Shown: piece by piece, positions 42,094-50,803 of the stretch
How positions within the stretch are numbered: position 1 is the stretch's first letter
Layout of the letters: every line of letters starts with the position of its first letter
Source of the DNA: Lachnoclostridium sp. An138
GTDB taxonomy: Bacteria; Bacillota; Clostridia; Lachnospirales; Lachnospiraceae
Length of the DNA: 64,000 bases
Direction: 5' to 3'
Assembly: GCF_002160765.1 (NCBI RefSeq)
Contig: NZ_NFLF01000001.1
Location: 248,001 to 312,000 of the forward strand
Position numbers and translations under genes: made by a program
Notes under the pieces: model-generated
What the model saw: only the letters and a program-made list of their open reading frames with translations
Told to the model about the DNA's origin: nothing
Databases searched by the model: none

Positions 42094-44061
42094 ATGAAAC
42101 GTCTGACTGATACACTGGAAGCCTTTCTGGAACTGGGCGGGACCAGAAAAGAGATTATCCTGCTCATTATCTCCGGAGCGGCCCTCCTACTGAGCATCTT
42201 TCACCCCGTCCGGCTGCCCTTCGACGCAGCCTGGATCGCCATTATTCTCTGCGGCGTCCCAATTATTCTGGAAGCCTTCATCGGTCTTGTCACCGCTTTC
42301 GATATCAAAGCCGACGTACTGGTCTCCCTGGCTCTGATTGCCTCCGTCTGTATCGGAGAAGATTTCGCGGCCGGAGAAGTGGCTTTTATCATGCAGCTGG
42401 GCGGCCTGCTGGAGGATCTGACCGTGGCAAAAGCACGGGCCGGTATCGAAAAACTGGTAAAGCTCACACCGCGCACAGCCCGGGTTCTTTCTTCCGGGGG
42501 TGAAAAAATCATTCCCGCCGAAGAGGTGAAAGTCGGGGACCGCATCCGGGTTCTCCCCGGTGAAACCGTTCCCGTGGACGGACGCATCCTGTCCGGCCAG
42601 ACCTCAGTCAACCAGGCTGTCATGACAGGGGAATCCCTGCCGGTAGATAAGGCTGCCGGAGACGATGTATCCAGCGGAACCGTAAACCAGTTCGGCGCTT
42701 TTGAGATGGAAGCCGTAAAAGTAGGCGAGGACAGCTCCATTCAGCGCATGATCCGCCTTGTCCAGTCCGCAGACGCCGGAAAAGCCAAAATCGTAAGCCT
42801 GGCGGACCGCTGGGCCACCTGGGTCGTCATCATTGCCCTGACAGCTGCCCTTCTGACCTGGATTTTCTCCGGGGAAGTCATTCGCGCCGTCACCATCCTT
42901 GTGGTCTTCTGCCCCTGCGCCATGGTTCTTGCCACACCCACCGCTATCATGGCTGCCATCGGAAACGCTACGCATCACGGATTTCTGATCCGGGAGGGCG
43001 ACGCCCTGGAGCGTCTTGCCTCTGTAAAACGGATTGCCTTTGACAAGACCGGAACGCTGACCTACGGCAGACCGGAAGTCACGGCAGTCAGAAGCCTTTC
43101 TTCCGACTGGACGGAAGAACAGCTTTTCGCTTTCGCCGCTGCGGCAGAGCAGTTTTCCGAGCATCCGCTGGGAAAAGCTGTCATGCGGGACTTCAGGGCT
43201 CAGAAGCAGACCGATAAACCTGCTTCAGAAACTTCAGAATCCCTGAAATCCACGAAAACCTTAGAACTTCTTCAGGCGGATTCCTTTCAGATGATTCCCG
43301 GACAGGGCGTATCCGCCCGGATCGAAGGAAAGACGATCCTGGCCGGCAATCAGAAGATGCTGAAAGAAAACTGCCGTTCTGTGCCGGATACCTTGTTCCG
43401 TGAGGCAGACGAATATCTGGAAAAGGGCTGCACCATCATCTATCTGGCCGCGGACGGGACTGCGGCAGGTTTTCTGGCTCTTTCCGATACCGTCCGCCCG
43501 GAAAGCGCGCAGACGATTGCCTGGCTGAAGACCCTGGGCGTACAGCCGGTGCTTCTGACCGGCGACCACGAAAACGCGGCCCATACCATCGCAAAAAAGC
43601 TGGGAATTGACGACGTACAGGCGGGCTGCCTGCCGGAGGATAAACTGACTCTCATCGATATGTTCCAGAAAAACAAAGAGGCTGTCTGTATGATCGGGGA
43701 CGGAATCAATGACGCCCCCGCCCTGAAAAAGGCAGATGTAGGAATCGCCATGGGCGGCGTGGGAAGCGACATTGCCGTGGACGCGGCCGACATTGCTCTG
43801 GTAGACGATCAGGTACAGGAACTGCCCCATCTTCTGGCCCTGTCCAGGCGTATGATGCTTACGATCAAATGCAACCTGTCCTTCTCCCTGGGCCTGAACC
43901 TGATTGCCATTGTACTGGCCATCACCGGTATTCTCGGTCCTGTGGCCGGAGCGCTGGTCCATAATGCCGGATCTGTGGTTGTCATTATTCACTCTGCAAT
44001 ATTATTGAAATGGAGGAAAAAGATACCCAGTCTAAAAACATTTACCGCGCAACCACAGTGA
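42094..44061 (+). CDS. P1B-type heavy-metal efflux ATPase without HMA domain
   Basis: A 655-residue membrane ATPase. The transmembrane metal motif is CPC at Cys273 and Cys275 (FCPCAMVLATPTAI), the phosphorylated Asp is about 317 in DKTGTLT, and TGE and GDGINDAPAL are intact. No N-terminal CxxC heavy-metal-associated domain is present, whereas most copper pumps have one. The last membrane helices read HNAGSVVVIIHS rather than the Tyr-Asn/Met-Ser-Ser set of Cu(I) pumps. Control by a copper-type CsoR suggests copper, yet the membrane residues leave Cd, Zn or another ion open. Confidence 0.88.
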   Translation: MKRLTDTLEAFLELGGTRKEIILLIISGAALLLSIFHPVRLPFDAAWIAIILCGVPIILEAFIGLVTAFDIKADVLVSLALIASVCIGEDFAAGEVAFIMQLGGLLEDLTVAKARAGIEKLVKLTPRTARVLSSGGEKIIPAEEVKVGDRIRVLPGETVPVDGRILSGQTSVNQAVMTGESLPVDKAAGDDVSSGTVNQFGAFEMEAVKVGEDSSIQRMIRLVQSADAGKAKIVSLADRWATWVVIIALTAALLTWIFSGEVIRAVTILVVFCPCAMVLATPTAIMAAIGNATHHGFLIREGDALERLASVKRIAFDKTGTLTYGRPEVTAVRSLSSDWTEEQLFAFAAAAEQFSEHPLGKAVMRDFRAQKQTDKPASETSESLKSTKTLELLQADSFQMIPGQGVSARIEGKTILAGNQKMLKENCRSVPDTLFREADEYLEKGCTIIYLAADGTAAGFLALSDTVRPESAQTIAWLKTLGVQPVLLTGDHENAAHTIAKKLGIDDVQAGCLPEDKLTLIDMFQKNKEAVCMIGDGINDAPALKKADVGIAMGGVGSDIAVDAADIALVDDQVQELPHLLALSRRMMLTIKCNLSFSLGLNLIAIVLAITGILGPVAGALVHNAGSVVVIIHSAILLKWRKKIPSLKTFTAQPQ

Positions 44062-44148
44062 TTGGCGTTATCATTGCTGTTTTCTTTATAGCGGGAATTC
44101 CTTGTGGCGCGGATGCTTCTTTAAAATTCCATACAAAAAATTTCCCAG

Positions 44149-44187
44149 GCTCCCGTTCCTGTGGCACAAAGGTTCGGGAGCTTTTTT
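44149..44187 (+). terminator. Terminator after the P-type ATPase
   Basis: GCTCCCG pairs with CGGGAGC across a 19-base loop, followed by T6. Confidence 0.8.
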
Positions 44188-44227
44188 CTTCTATTATTAA
44201 GAATTTCTGAAGATTCCCTCATTCGTA

Positions 44228-44256
44228 TTGACAATTTCATTGTTCTGCACTATTGT
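44228..44256 (+). promoter_or_regulatory. Promoter of the GntR-ABC operon
   Basis: A perfect TTGACA, 17 bp and TATTGT. The -10 is also the first half of the operator. Confidence 0.75.
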
Positions 44257-44276
44257 ATTAATCAAGTAATACAATA
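44251..44276. promoter_or_regulatory. Operator of the YtrA-type regulator
   Basis: TATTGTATTA and TAATACAATA are perfect 10-base arms separated by six bases. The site covers the -10, so the GntR protein encoded downstream would block its own operon. Confidence 0.8.
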
Positions 44277-44502
44277 ATACAAAAGCATATCCTGACTCCC
44301 CTGCCGGAGCAGGATGCGGGGGCGGTTTACTATATATGGAAATACCCCCCTCGGAAAAAATTGTCCATATTTACGGGCAGCGCACTATTCAAGGAAATAC
44401 CCTTCGGGCAAGGTGAATTTGCCGGAACGGCAAAGAAAAGGTGCCCTGGGGCATATACCTGGATGCCCAGATTCAGGGCAAATCAATGAAAGGAGTGGCG
44501 AT
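44277..44502 (+). promoter_or_regulatory. Long structured leader before gntR
   Basis: About 226 bases between operator and start codon. TTGCCG-GAA-CGGCAA (44419-44433) and a nested hairpin TGCCCTGGGGCAT with ATGCCC and CAGGGCA (44442-44480) lie just before the ribosome site. GGAAATACCC occurs twice (about 44338 and 44394). No known riboswitch is recognised. Most YtrA-type operons have short leaders, so this length stands out. Confidence 0.45.
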
Positions 44503-44874
44503 ATGGCATGGATACTTGATGATACCCGTCCCATCTATCTGCAGATCGAGGACCTCATCAAAACCAATATCATTGCCGGTGTCTATCAACCGGGACAGAA
44601 GCTTCCCTCTGTACGGGATCTGGCTGCAGAAGCGTCAGTCAATCCCAATACCATGCAGAAGGCTTTGACAGAGCTTGAGCGGAGCGGACTTGTCTATACC
44701 CAGCGCACCAGCGGCAGATTTATCACGGAGGATATATCGAAAATGACAGAATTAAAAGAACAACTTGCCAGAGAACAAATTCAGTTATTTTTGAAAAATA
44801 TGGAACAACTCGGGCTGAGCCGGGATGATATCCGGCGTCTTCTGGAAAAGGAGTGGAGGGAGGAGGAATCTTAA
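44503..44874 (+). CDS. GntR-family regulator, YtrA subfamily
   Basis: A 123-residue regulator: winged-helix DNA-binding domain (PIYLQIEDLIKTNIIAGVYQPGQKLPSVRDLA) plus a short helical tail of about 50 residues, which is the YtrA pattern and lacks a ligand domain. AAGGAG precedes the ATG. Its stop overlaps the ATPase start (TAATG). Such regulators repress a linked ABC exporter and respond to cell-wall-active agents in several Firmicutes; the matching operator is visible upstream. Confidence 0.9.
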   Translation: MAWILDDTRPIYLQIEDLIKTNIIAGVYQPGQKLPSVRDLAAEASVNPNTMQKALTELERSGLVYTQRTSGRFITEDISKMTELKEQLAREQIQLFLKNMEQLGLSRDDIRRLLEKEWREEES

Positions 44875-45572
44875 TGGAACAGCTTTTGAACTGTCAAAAT
44901 CTGACCAAGCGTTATGGTTATAAGACGGCTCTTGACAACATTGACCTTTCGCTGGAACGGGGCCGCATTATCGGCCTGCTGGGGCCGAACGGCAGCGGCA
45001 AGACCACACTAATCAAACTGATCAACGGACTGCTTGCCCCAAGTTCCGGCTCTATCGCTATCAATGGCTTTGCGCCCGGACCGGAGACAAAAAAAATCGT
45101 CTCCTATCTTCCGGAACGCACTTATTTCAACAGCTGGATGAAAGTTACGGACATCCTGAACTTTTTCTGTGATTTTTATGAGGATTTTGACAGAAACCGG
45201 GCCGCGGACATGCTGCGGCGCCTGGGAATCGATGAAAATGAAAGACTGGGCGCCATGTCGAAGGGAACGAAGGAAAAGGTCCAGCTCATCATGGTCATGA
45301 GCCGGGATGCCCAGCTTTACTGCCTGGATGAACCCATCGGAGGCGTAGATCCGGCCGCGCGGGATTACATCTTGCAGACCATTATTACCAATTATAATGA
45401 ACACGCGTCCGTGCTGATTTCCACGCATCTGATTGCGGATATCGAAAATGTGCTGGACGATGTAATCTTTATTCAGAATGGACATATCCGCCTTCACGCT
45501 TCCGTGGATGAAATCCGTGAGCAGGAGGGCAAGTCTGTGGACGCATTATTCCGGGAGGTATTCAGATGTTAG
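44874..45572 (+). CDS. ABC exporter ATPase
   Basis: A 232-residue ATPase with Walker A GPNGSGKTT, a divergent signature (AMSKGTKEKVQ, where LSGGQ is usual) and CLDEPIGGVDP. This matches the YtrB/BcrA-type exporter ATPases. It is coupled to the GntR gene by TAATG and to the permease by a seven-base overlap. Substrate unknown; antimicrobial peptide or lipid export is typical of the group. Confidence 0.85.
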   Translation: MEQLLNCQNLTKRYGYKTALDNIDLSLERGRIIGLLGPNGSGKTTLIKLINGLLAPSSGSIAINGFAPGPETKKIVSYLPERTYFNSWMKVTDILNFFCDFYEDFDRNRAADMLRRLGIDENERLGAMSKGTKEKVQLIMVMSRDAQLYCLDEPIGGVDPAARDYILQTIITNYNEHASVLISTHLIADIENVLDDVIFIQNGHIRLHASVDEIREQEGKSVDALFREVFRC

Positions 45573-46414
45573 GAAAACTGATTAAGAATGAATTTAAAGC
45601 GGTAAACCGGCTGATGCTCCCCCTGCATCTTGGTCTTATTGTCATTACGATTATCGGACGGTTTTATATTCAGTTTACGGTGTTCAATGATCCCACGTGG
45701 TATCTGATCGCCCAGCAGAATGTCTGGTATAATATCATAAACGCCCTGCTGATCTTTTTCTATGTCATTGCTCTGATCGCAGCCGCGCTCATCACCTGGA
45801 TTTACCTGAGCATTCTGAGGTTCCGCAAAAATCTGTTTACGGATGAAGGCTACCTGATGCACACGCTGCCCGTATCAGCCTCTGCCCATATCTGGAGCAA
45901 GCTGATTGTAAGCTTTATCTGGCAGACCATCGATGTGATTCTCGTGATCCTGTCTGTGTTTGCCCTGTTCGTCAATATGGATATTCTCCGGGCCCTTCCT
46001 CAGGGATTCGCGGAAATATTCCGCAGCTTTCCTGATGCCTTCGGCGTACCGGCCGGCGTGGGAATTCCGCTCTATCTTCTGCTTTTCACAATAAACAGCA
46101 TCAGCGGAATCCTGATCGTCTATATGTGCATCGCAATCGGACACAGCTTCAATACACACAAGATCCTGGCTTCTGTCGGTGTATACGTTGGAATGATATT
46201 GGTAAACAATCTTATCTCCATGATTTTCTCCGCTGTCACCGGCATGATATCCTACGGCAGTTCTTCGGTCTTTATAGGAACGGCCAATAATGTGCCAAAC
46301 GCCGCGAATTTCTGGCTCTCCTGGAGCTTTGCCATGCTGTTATGCCTTGTGACAGCTGCGGCGGGTTACCTTTTATCCAATTATTTTATGACCAAACGGC
46401 TGAATCTGGAGTAA
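45566..46414 (+). CDS. ABC exporter permease
   Basis: A 282-residue integral membrane protein with about six to seven hydrophobic segments, starting MLGKLIKNEFKAVNRLMLPLH, the amphipathic opening common to ABC-2-type permeases. It overlaps the ATPase by seven bases. A bidirectional terminator follows. No other exporter subunit is present, so one ATPase and one permease probably act as a dimer of each. Confidence 0.82.
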   Translation: MLGKLIKNEFKAVNRLMLPLHLGLIVITIIGRFYIQFTVFNDPTWYLIAQQNVWYNIINALLIFFYVIALIAAALITWIYLSILRFRKNLFTDEGYLMHTLPVSASAHIWSKLIVSFIWQTIDVILVILSVFALFVNMDILRALPQGFAEIFRSFPDAFGVPAGVGIPLYLLLFTINSISGILIVYMCIAIGHSFNTHKILASVGVYVGMILVNNLISMIFSAVTGMISYGSSSVFIGTANNVPNAANFWLSWSFAMLLCLVTAAAGYLLSNYFMTKRLNLE

Positions 46415-46473
46415 TACCAAACGGCCCCCAAAAATAAACCCTGAAAAGCTTTCAAACAAGCGCGAAACCGCAG

Positions 46474-46528
46474 AAAATCCCTGTCTCCCGGCCAGAGGCT
46501 TCACAGCCGCCAGGAGACAGGGATTTTT
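46474..46528. terminator. Bidirectional terminator
   Basis: AAAATCCCTGTCTCC pairs with GGAGACAGGGATTTTT. It ends the exporter operon and the convergent lipoprotein gene. Confidence 0.9.
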
Positions 46529-46583
46529 GTCCGCTGCGCCACGCAGCATTTTCTGATTCTTATCCTTCAGAGCACCCGTGAAT

Positions 46584-47171
46584 TTATGGCTCTGAGCCGC
46601 CTGCTTTCAAAAGTTCCAGCGCAGCCGCGGACGCTTCCTCCGCGGTTTCCGCATATACATCGCAGCTTTCTTCCGTAAGCTGGCAGCCCCAGGCACAGAT
46701 CTGAACTCCTACGCCTCTTGCGGCCGCCAGTACGCCTTCCAGCGCTTCCGGATGGTTTGCGTGAACCGCAATCACATCCGTGCCCTCCGCCACAAACTCA
46801 TTGACCGCAAGCATCTGGTATTCAATAGGGTCCACGTCACAGCTCGCGAAGGTCCCGGTCTCCAGGTCGCCCGCCTGCTCTGCGTCCTCCGCGGACACAT
46901 CAGGGGTATAGATCAGAAGCTCAACGCCTTCTTTCTGCGCCATCTCCTCAAAGCCGGCAGCTGCACTCTCATTCTCTCCGCTGTCCCGGCTGGTCAGAAT
47001 CAGACCGATTACCGGCGTCTTCGTCTCAGCCATCAGCTCCGCCTTCATGGATTCCTGCGTATTCGAAGCCTCCGGCGCCCCTGCGCAGCCCGCCAGGCCC
47101 GCAGTCAGACAAAGTGTCAGACAGAACCCCGCAGAATACCGGAAGCATCTTCCTTTCTTTTTATCAAACAT
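46584..47171 (-). CDS. Single-lobe sugar-binding-protein-like lipoprotein
   Basis: A 195-residue lipoprotein with signal FCLTLCLTAGLAGCAG. The mature part matches only the N-terminal lobe of a type 1 periplasmic sugar-binding protein (TPVIGLILTSRDSGENESAAAGFEEMAQKEG, DPIEYQMLAVNEFVAEGTDVIAVHANHPEA). The hinge and second lobe are missing; the normal family length is about 300. AAGGAG lies seven bases before the ATG. No ABC genes are beside it, so it may be a signalling or scavenging protein, or a shortened relic. The frame is intact. Confidence 0.65.
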   Translation of the reverse strand: MFDKKKGRCFRYSAGFCLTLCLTAGLAGCAGAPEASNTQESMKAELMAETKTPVIGLILTSRDSGENESAAAGFEEMAQKEGVELLIYTPDVSAEDAEQAGDLETGTFASCDVDPIEYQMLAVNEFVAEGTDVIAVHANHPEALEGVLAAARGVGVQICAWGCQLTEESCDVYAETAEEASAAALELLKAGGSEP

Positions 47172-47255
47172 GACTTTTCTCCTTTTCAGATATCTTATCA
47201 CATCCGCTGCCAGAGCGGCAAGCAGGAAACCGCCTTTACTAATTTTTCGCGCTTT

Positions 47256-47269
47256 GTTGCATTTGCAAC
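47256..47269. promoter_or_regulatory. Perfect palindrome between lipoprotein and hemerythrin
   Basis: GTTGCA-TT-TGCAAC is a 14-bp perfect palindrome in the 186-bp divergent region. The size and symmetry suit a Crp/Fnr-type or other dimeric regulator, but no regulator is linked. Confidence 0.4.
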
Positions 47270-47357
47270 AGATTATTCTGTCGTTTTTGCATATACTTAA
47301 TGATAGTTTCTATCGCTATGCACAAAACCCTAAGGACAAAACAAGGAGGACCATCTT

Positions 47358-47768
47358 ATGAGCGTAACATTTGATAAATCCCTGGAAACCGGAAATGAAC
47401 TGATCGACCAGCAGCACAAAGAGCTGATTGACCGTGTCAACAAGCTGCTGGAAAGCTGCTACATGGGTACAGAGAAGCGGACTGCGATCCAGACTCTGAA
47501 TTTCCTTCTGGACTATACAGAATTCCATTTTCAGGCAGAGGAGAAGCTTCAGGAAGAATCCGGTTATCCGGGCATCGAAGCCCATAAGGAACAGCATCAG
47601 ACCTTTGTAAAAGCCGTGCGCGAGCTTCTGGACATGCTGGAAGAAGAGGAAGGCCCCACAGACGCCTTCGTGGAGGCTGTCAATAAGAATATTACCGATT
47701 GGCTCCTGAACCATATTCAGGTGCAGGATAAGGCTGTGGCCGCATACGTACAGAGCCACACTAAATAA
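47358..47768 (+). CDS. Bacteriohemerythrin
   Basis: A 136-residue four-helix protein. The di-iron ligands of hemerythrin are all present: His20, His57, Glu61, His76, His80, His119 and Asp124. In anaerobes such single-domain proteins bind O2 or handle iron or nitric oxide. AAGGAGG lies just before the ATG. It is divergent from the single-lobe lipoprotein and is followed by its own terminator. Confidence 0.92.
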   Translation: MSVTFDKSLETGNELIDQQHKELIDRVNKLLESCYMGTEKRTAIQTLNFLLDYTEFHFQAEEKLQEESGYPGIEAHKEQHQTFVKAVRELLDMLEEEEGPTDAFVEAVNKNITDWLLNHIQVQDKAVAAYVQSHTK

Positions 47769-47830
47769 CTGGCCCAGCTTGTGAAACAGTCGTTCCTCTT
47801 TCAGACGGACGACTCCCGCCAAGCGCGGAA

Positions 47831-47870
47831 AACCGCTGTATCATCCAGCCCGGTGATGCAGCGGTCTTTT
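47831..47870 (+). terminator. Terminator after the hemerythrin gene
   Basis: ACCGCTG pairs with CAGCGGT with an inner ATCA/TGAT extension, followed by CTTTTG. Confidence 0.65.
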
Positions 47871-47928
47871 GTTTGCTTCCAATTGCCGGAAACTAACAGA
47901 AGCCTCCGCCCAAAAGGAGTGTTATCCC

Positions 47929-48777
47929 TCAGGACAGCTGCAGTACATAGCGGTAAAGTCCTTTCCCGCGGTATGTAAATTTCTTCATTCTGTGAAATCC
48001 CAGCTTCTCTATCAGGTGCAGGGAAATCAGATTCTCACTGTCAATATAGGCGCTTACCTGCGGAAATTCCAGTATTCGTCCGGCATAGTCCAGCGCTGCC
48101 CGGCTGGCCTCCTCCGCATACCCCTTACGGCGGTACTGCGCTCCGATCAGATATCCCATATCAATCTCGGAAAAGTCCAGATAGTCCGCAATGCCGAATC
48201 CTACCCGTCCAATCAGATTCCCGCTTTCCTTTTCTATGACTACCCACATGCCGAACTGATACAGACCATACATATAGGTGATATAGGCACGGATCTTTTC
48301 TTCTTCTTCCTGCCGGTCCAGGCCTGACGGCTGCAGAAACCCCGTAAATTCACTTTCCTGATAAAGAGCATTGATGTCGTCCAGGTCCGCAAGGGTCATC
48401 TCACGAATCAACAGCCGCTTCGTCTCCGCGATCTGCACCGGAAGCCCCAGAGCCCGTGTATACACATTCTGCAGAAACGGGGCGTCAACTTCCTCAAATC
48501 CCTCCAGCAGAATTCTGCAGCCTGAAAGCCTCTGCGTCTCCAGCTCCGGATTCAGGTAGCCCACGCAGAAAAATCCCTGAGAGAGCGCCGTCTCTTCCTC
48601 CCGATCCGTCTCAACAAGGCACAGAAGCTCCTCCGGCTTCGCATGAAGCCTTTCTGCCGCTTTCTGAAAATCTTCCGCTTCTCTCCCGCCGGCTTCTGTC
48701 CACGGAAAATGAGTTCTGTCCAGCTCCTCCTTCAGCACACGGGCGCCGGAAGCCGCTATTACAAGACCTTTCAGCAT
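47929..48777 (-). CDS. GNAT-family N-acetyltransferase with extra N-terminal domain
   Basis: A 282-residue protein. Residues about 125-275 are a RimJ/RimL-type acetyltransferase (RLLIREMTLADLDDINALY, then the coenzyme A loop QYRRKGYAEEASRAALDYA, then IEKLGFHRMKKF). Residues 1-115 form a separate alpha/beta domain with GLVIAASGARVLKEELDRT and HAKPEELLCLVETDREEETALSQGFFCVGYL, which resembles a HAD-like fold without clear catalytic Asp motif. AAGGAG lies 10 bases before the ATG. Target unknown. Confidence 0.78.
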   Translation of the reverse strand: MLKGLVIAASGARVLKEELDRTHFPWTEAGGREAEDFQKAAERLHAKPEELLCLVETDREEETALSQGFFCVGYLNPELETQRLSGCRILLEGFEEVDAPFLQNVYTRALGLPVQIAETKRLLIREMTLADLDDINALYQESEFTGFLQPSGLDRQEEEEKIRAYITYMYGLYQFGMWVVIEKESGNLIGRVGFGIADYLDFSEIDMGYLIGAQYRRKGYAEEASRAALDYAGRILEFPQVSAYIDSENLISLHLIEKLGFHRMKKFTYRGKGLYRYVLQLS

Positions 48778-48876
48778 TTCGCAAAAACTCCTTTACGTCT
48801 TCATCCTTTTCCGTTAAGATATATGTGACAAATCCGCAGGCTGGAAACAGTATGCGCACTGAAAAGGAGAATGAAT

Positions 48877-49395
48877 ATGGCAAATCCAGTAGTTACTTTT
48901 GAGATGGAAAACGGCGATGTCATCAAGGCTGAGCTTTATCCTGACATCGCGCCCAACACTGTACGCAATTTCATCAGTCTTGTAAACAAAGGCTTTTACA
49001 ATGGTCTTATTTTCCACCGGGTTATCGAGGGCTTCATGATCCAGGGCGGATGCCCGGACGGAAACGGTATGGGCGGCCCCGGCTATTCCATCAAGGGTGA
49101 GTTCGCCCAGAACGGCTTTGACAATGACTTAAAGCACACGCCCGGCGTCCTGTCCATGGCCCGCGCCATGCATCCGGACTCCGCAGGTTCCCAGTTCTTC
49201 ATCATGCACAAGACCTCTCCCCATCTGGACGGCGCTTACGCCGCTTTCGGAAAGGTCATCGAGGGACTTGACGTGGTAGACAAGATTGCGCAGACGCCCA
49301 CTGACTACCGGGATCGTCCCATGACTCCCCAGGTCATGAAAGCTGTCACGGTGGAAACCTTCGGAACCGATTATCCGGAACCCGAGACAGTCTGA
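48877..49395 (+). CDS. Cyclophilin-type peptidyl-prolyl isomerase
   Basis: A 172-residue cytosolic PpiB-type isomerase that catalyses proline cis-trans isomerisation. VTFEMENGDVIKAELYPDIAPNTVRNF at the start, FHRVIEGFMIQGGCP, SAGSQFFIMHKTSPHLDGAYAAFGKVIEG and YRDRPM follow the normal order, with the active-site Arg in FHRVI. The ATG at 48877 gives the usual N-terminus seven bases from AAGGAG; one six bases earlier is too close. Single gene. Confidence 0.95.
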   Translation: MANPVVTFEMENGDVIKAELYPDIAPNTVRNFISLVNKGFYNGLIFHRVIEGFMIQGGCPDGNGMGGPGYSIKGEFAQNGFDNDLKHTPGVLSMARAMHPDSAGSQFFIMHKTSPHLDGAYAAFGKVIEGLDVVDKIAQTPTDYRDRPMTPQVMKAVTVETFGTDYPEPETV

Positions 49396-49435
49396 GTATT
49401 TCTGTCCGATACTTCAGCCCGGCTGCCGGGTCTGA

Positions 49436-50788
49436 TCATTCCGTCCGAGTATCCGATCCGGGCATTTCCGGAAGATCCCCTTTTATCTTCCGGAAATGCT
49501 CCCGGATCTGATGCTCATATCCGTTATCTGAAGGTTCATAAAACCGTTCTCCCAAAAGCTCCGTGGGCAGATACTGCTGCTCCACATAATGATTCGGGTA
49601 ATCGTGGGCGTATTTATACCCGATGCCGTGCCCAAGCTTTCCGGCTCCGCCATAATGGGCATCCTGAAGATGAGGCGGCACGCTGGTTCTCCGTTCCCGG
49701 ACGGACCGCATGGCCTTATCAATGGCCATGACAGCAGAGTTGCTCTTGGGCGCGCAGGCCACATAGGAGGCCGCCTGAGCCAGAATGATCTGAGCCTCCG
49801 GAAAGCCCACCCGCTCCACCGCCTGGGCCGCCGATACGGCCACGGTCAGAGCCATCGGGTCCGCATTTCCCACATCCTCAGACGCGCAGATCATAATTCT
49901 TCTGGCGATGAACCGCTCATCCTCCCCTGCATAGATCATTTTCGCAAGGTAATATACCGCCGCGTCCGGGTCAGAGCCTCTCATACTTTTGATAAAGGCC
50001 GAAATTGTATCATAATGGTTATCCCCTGTCTTGTCGTAGCGCACCGTCCGCTTCTGTATACATTCTGAAATCACATCCAGGGTCAGATGTATCTTCCCAT
50101 CTCCGCCTTTTTCCGTAGTCAGCACACCCAGTTCCACAGCATTCAGGGCCGCTCTTGCGTCTCCGCCCACGATATCCGCCAGAAAATCTGCCGCTTCCTC
50201 TGTTATCTCTGCCTGGTATGCGCCCATGCCCCTCTCCTTGTCGGTAACTGCACGGTGAATCAGCTCCAGGATATCTTCCTTATCCAGAGGCTTCAGTTCA
50301 AAGATGACAGACCGGGATAAAAGCGCCCCGTTTACCTCAAAATAGGGATTTTCTGTGGTGGCGCCAATCAAAATCAATGTGCCGTCCTCCACGAAGGGAA
50401 GCAGATAATCCTGCTGCCCCTTATTAAAACGGTGAATCTCGTCCACAAACAGGATCGTCTTGCGCCCGTACATTCCCAGATTATCTTTTGCCCTGGATAC
50501 CACGGCCTCCATATCCTTTTTTCCGGCCACTGTAGCATTAAGCTGGGTAAAATCCGCCTTTGTGGTATTTGCGATGACGCGGGCTATCGTTGTCTTACCT
50601 GTGCCAGGCGGTCCATAGAAAATCAGAGAGCTCAGCTTGTCCGCCTGAATCGCCCGGTAAAGCAGCTTGTCCTTTCCCAGAATATCTTTTTGTCCCACGA
50701 TCTCATCCAGCGTCCTCGGACGCAGACGGGAAGCCAGCGGAGCCTCCTGCTTCAGCTGGTTTTCCCGCATATAATCAAATAAATCCAT
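49436..50788 (-). CDS. rarA: RarA/MgsA-type AAA ATPase
   Basis: A 450-residue replication-associated ATPase related to clamp loaders. The start MDLFDYMRENQLKQEAPLASRLRPRTLDEIVGQ is typical. FYGPPGTGKTTIARV is Walker A, ILFVDEIHRFNKGQQDYLLPFVEDG Walker B, and GATTENPYFEVNGALLSRS sensor 1. The C-terminal region HYDTISAFIKSMRGSDPDAAVYYLAKM is family-specific. The deacetylase gene is 15 bp upstream on the same strand. Confidence 0.95.
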   Translation of the reverse strand: MDLFDYMRENQLKQEAPLASRLRPRTLDEIVGQKDILGKDKLLYRAIQADKLSSLIFYGPPGTGKTTIARVIANTTKADFTQLNATVAGKKDMEAVVSRAKDNLGMYGRKTILFVDEIHRFNKGQQDYLLPFVEDGTLILIGATTENPYFEVNGALLSRSVIFELKPLDKEDILELIHRAVTDKERGMGAYQAEITEEAADFLADIVGGDARAALNAVELGVLTTEKGGDGKIHLTLDVISECIQKRTVRYDKTGDNHYDTISAFIKSMRGSDPDAAVYYLAKMIYAGEDERFIARRIMICASEDVGNADPMALTVAVSAAQAVERVGFPEAQIILAQAASYVACAPKSNSAVMAIDKAMRSVRERRTSVPPHLQDAHYGGAGKLGHGIGYKYAHDYPNHYVEQQYLPTELLGERFYEPSDNGYEHQIREHFRKIKGDLPEMPGSDTRTE

Positions 50789-50803
50789 GTCTTTCTCCTT
50801 GTG

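Noticed and set aside
44010-44210. A 66-codon frame overlapping the end of the P-type ATPase, with one hydrophobic stretch
   Set aside because: It lies mostly in another frame of the pump gene and runs through the terminator. No family resemblance.
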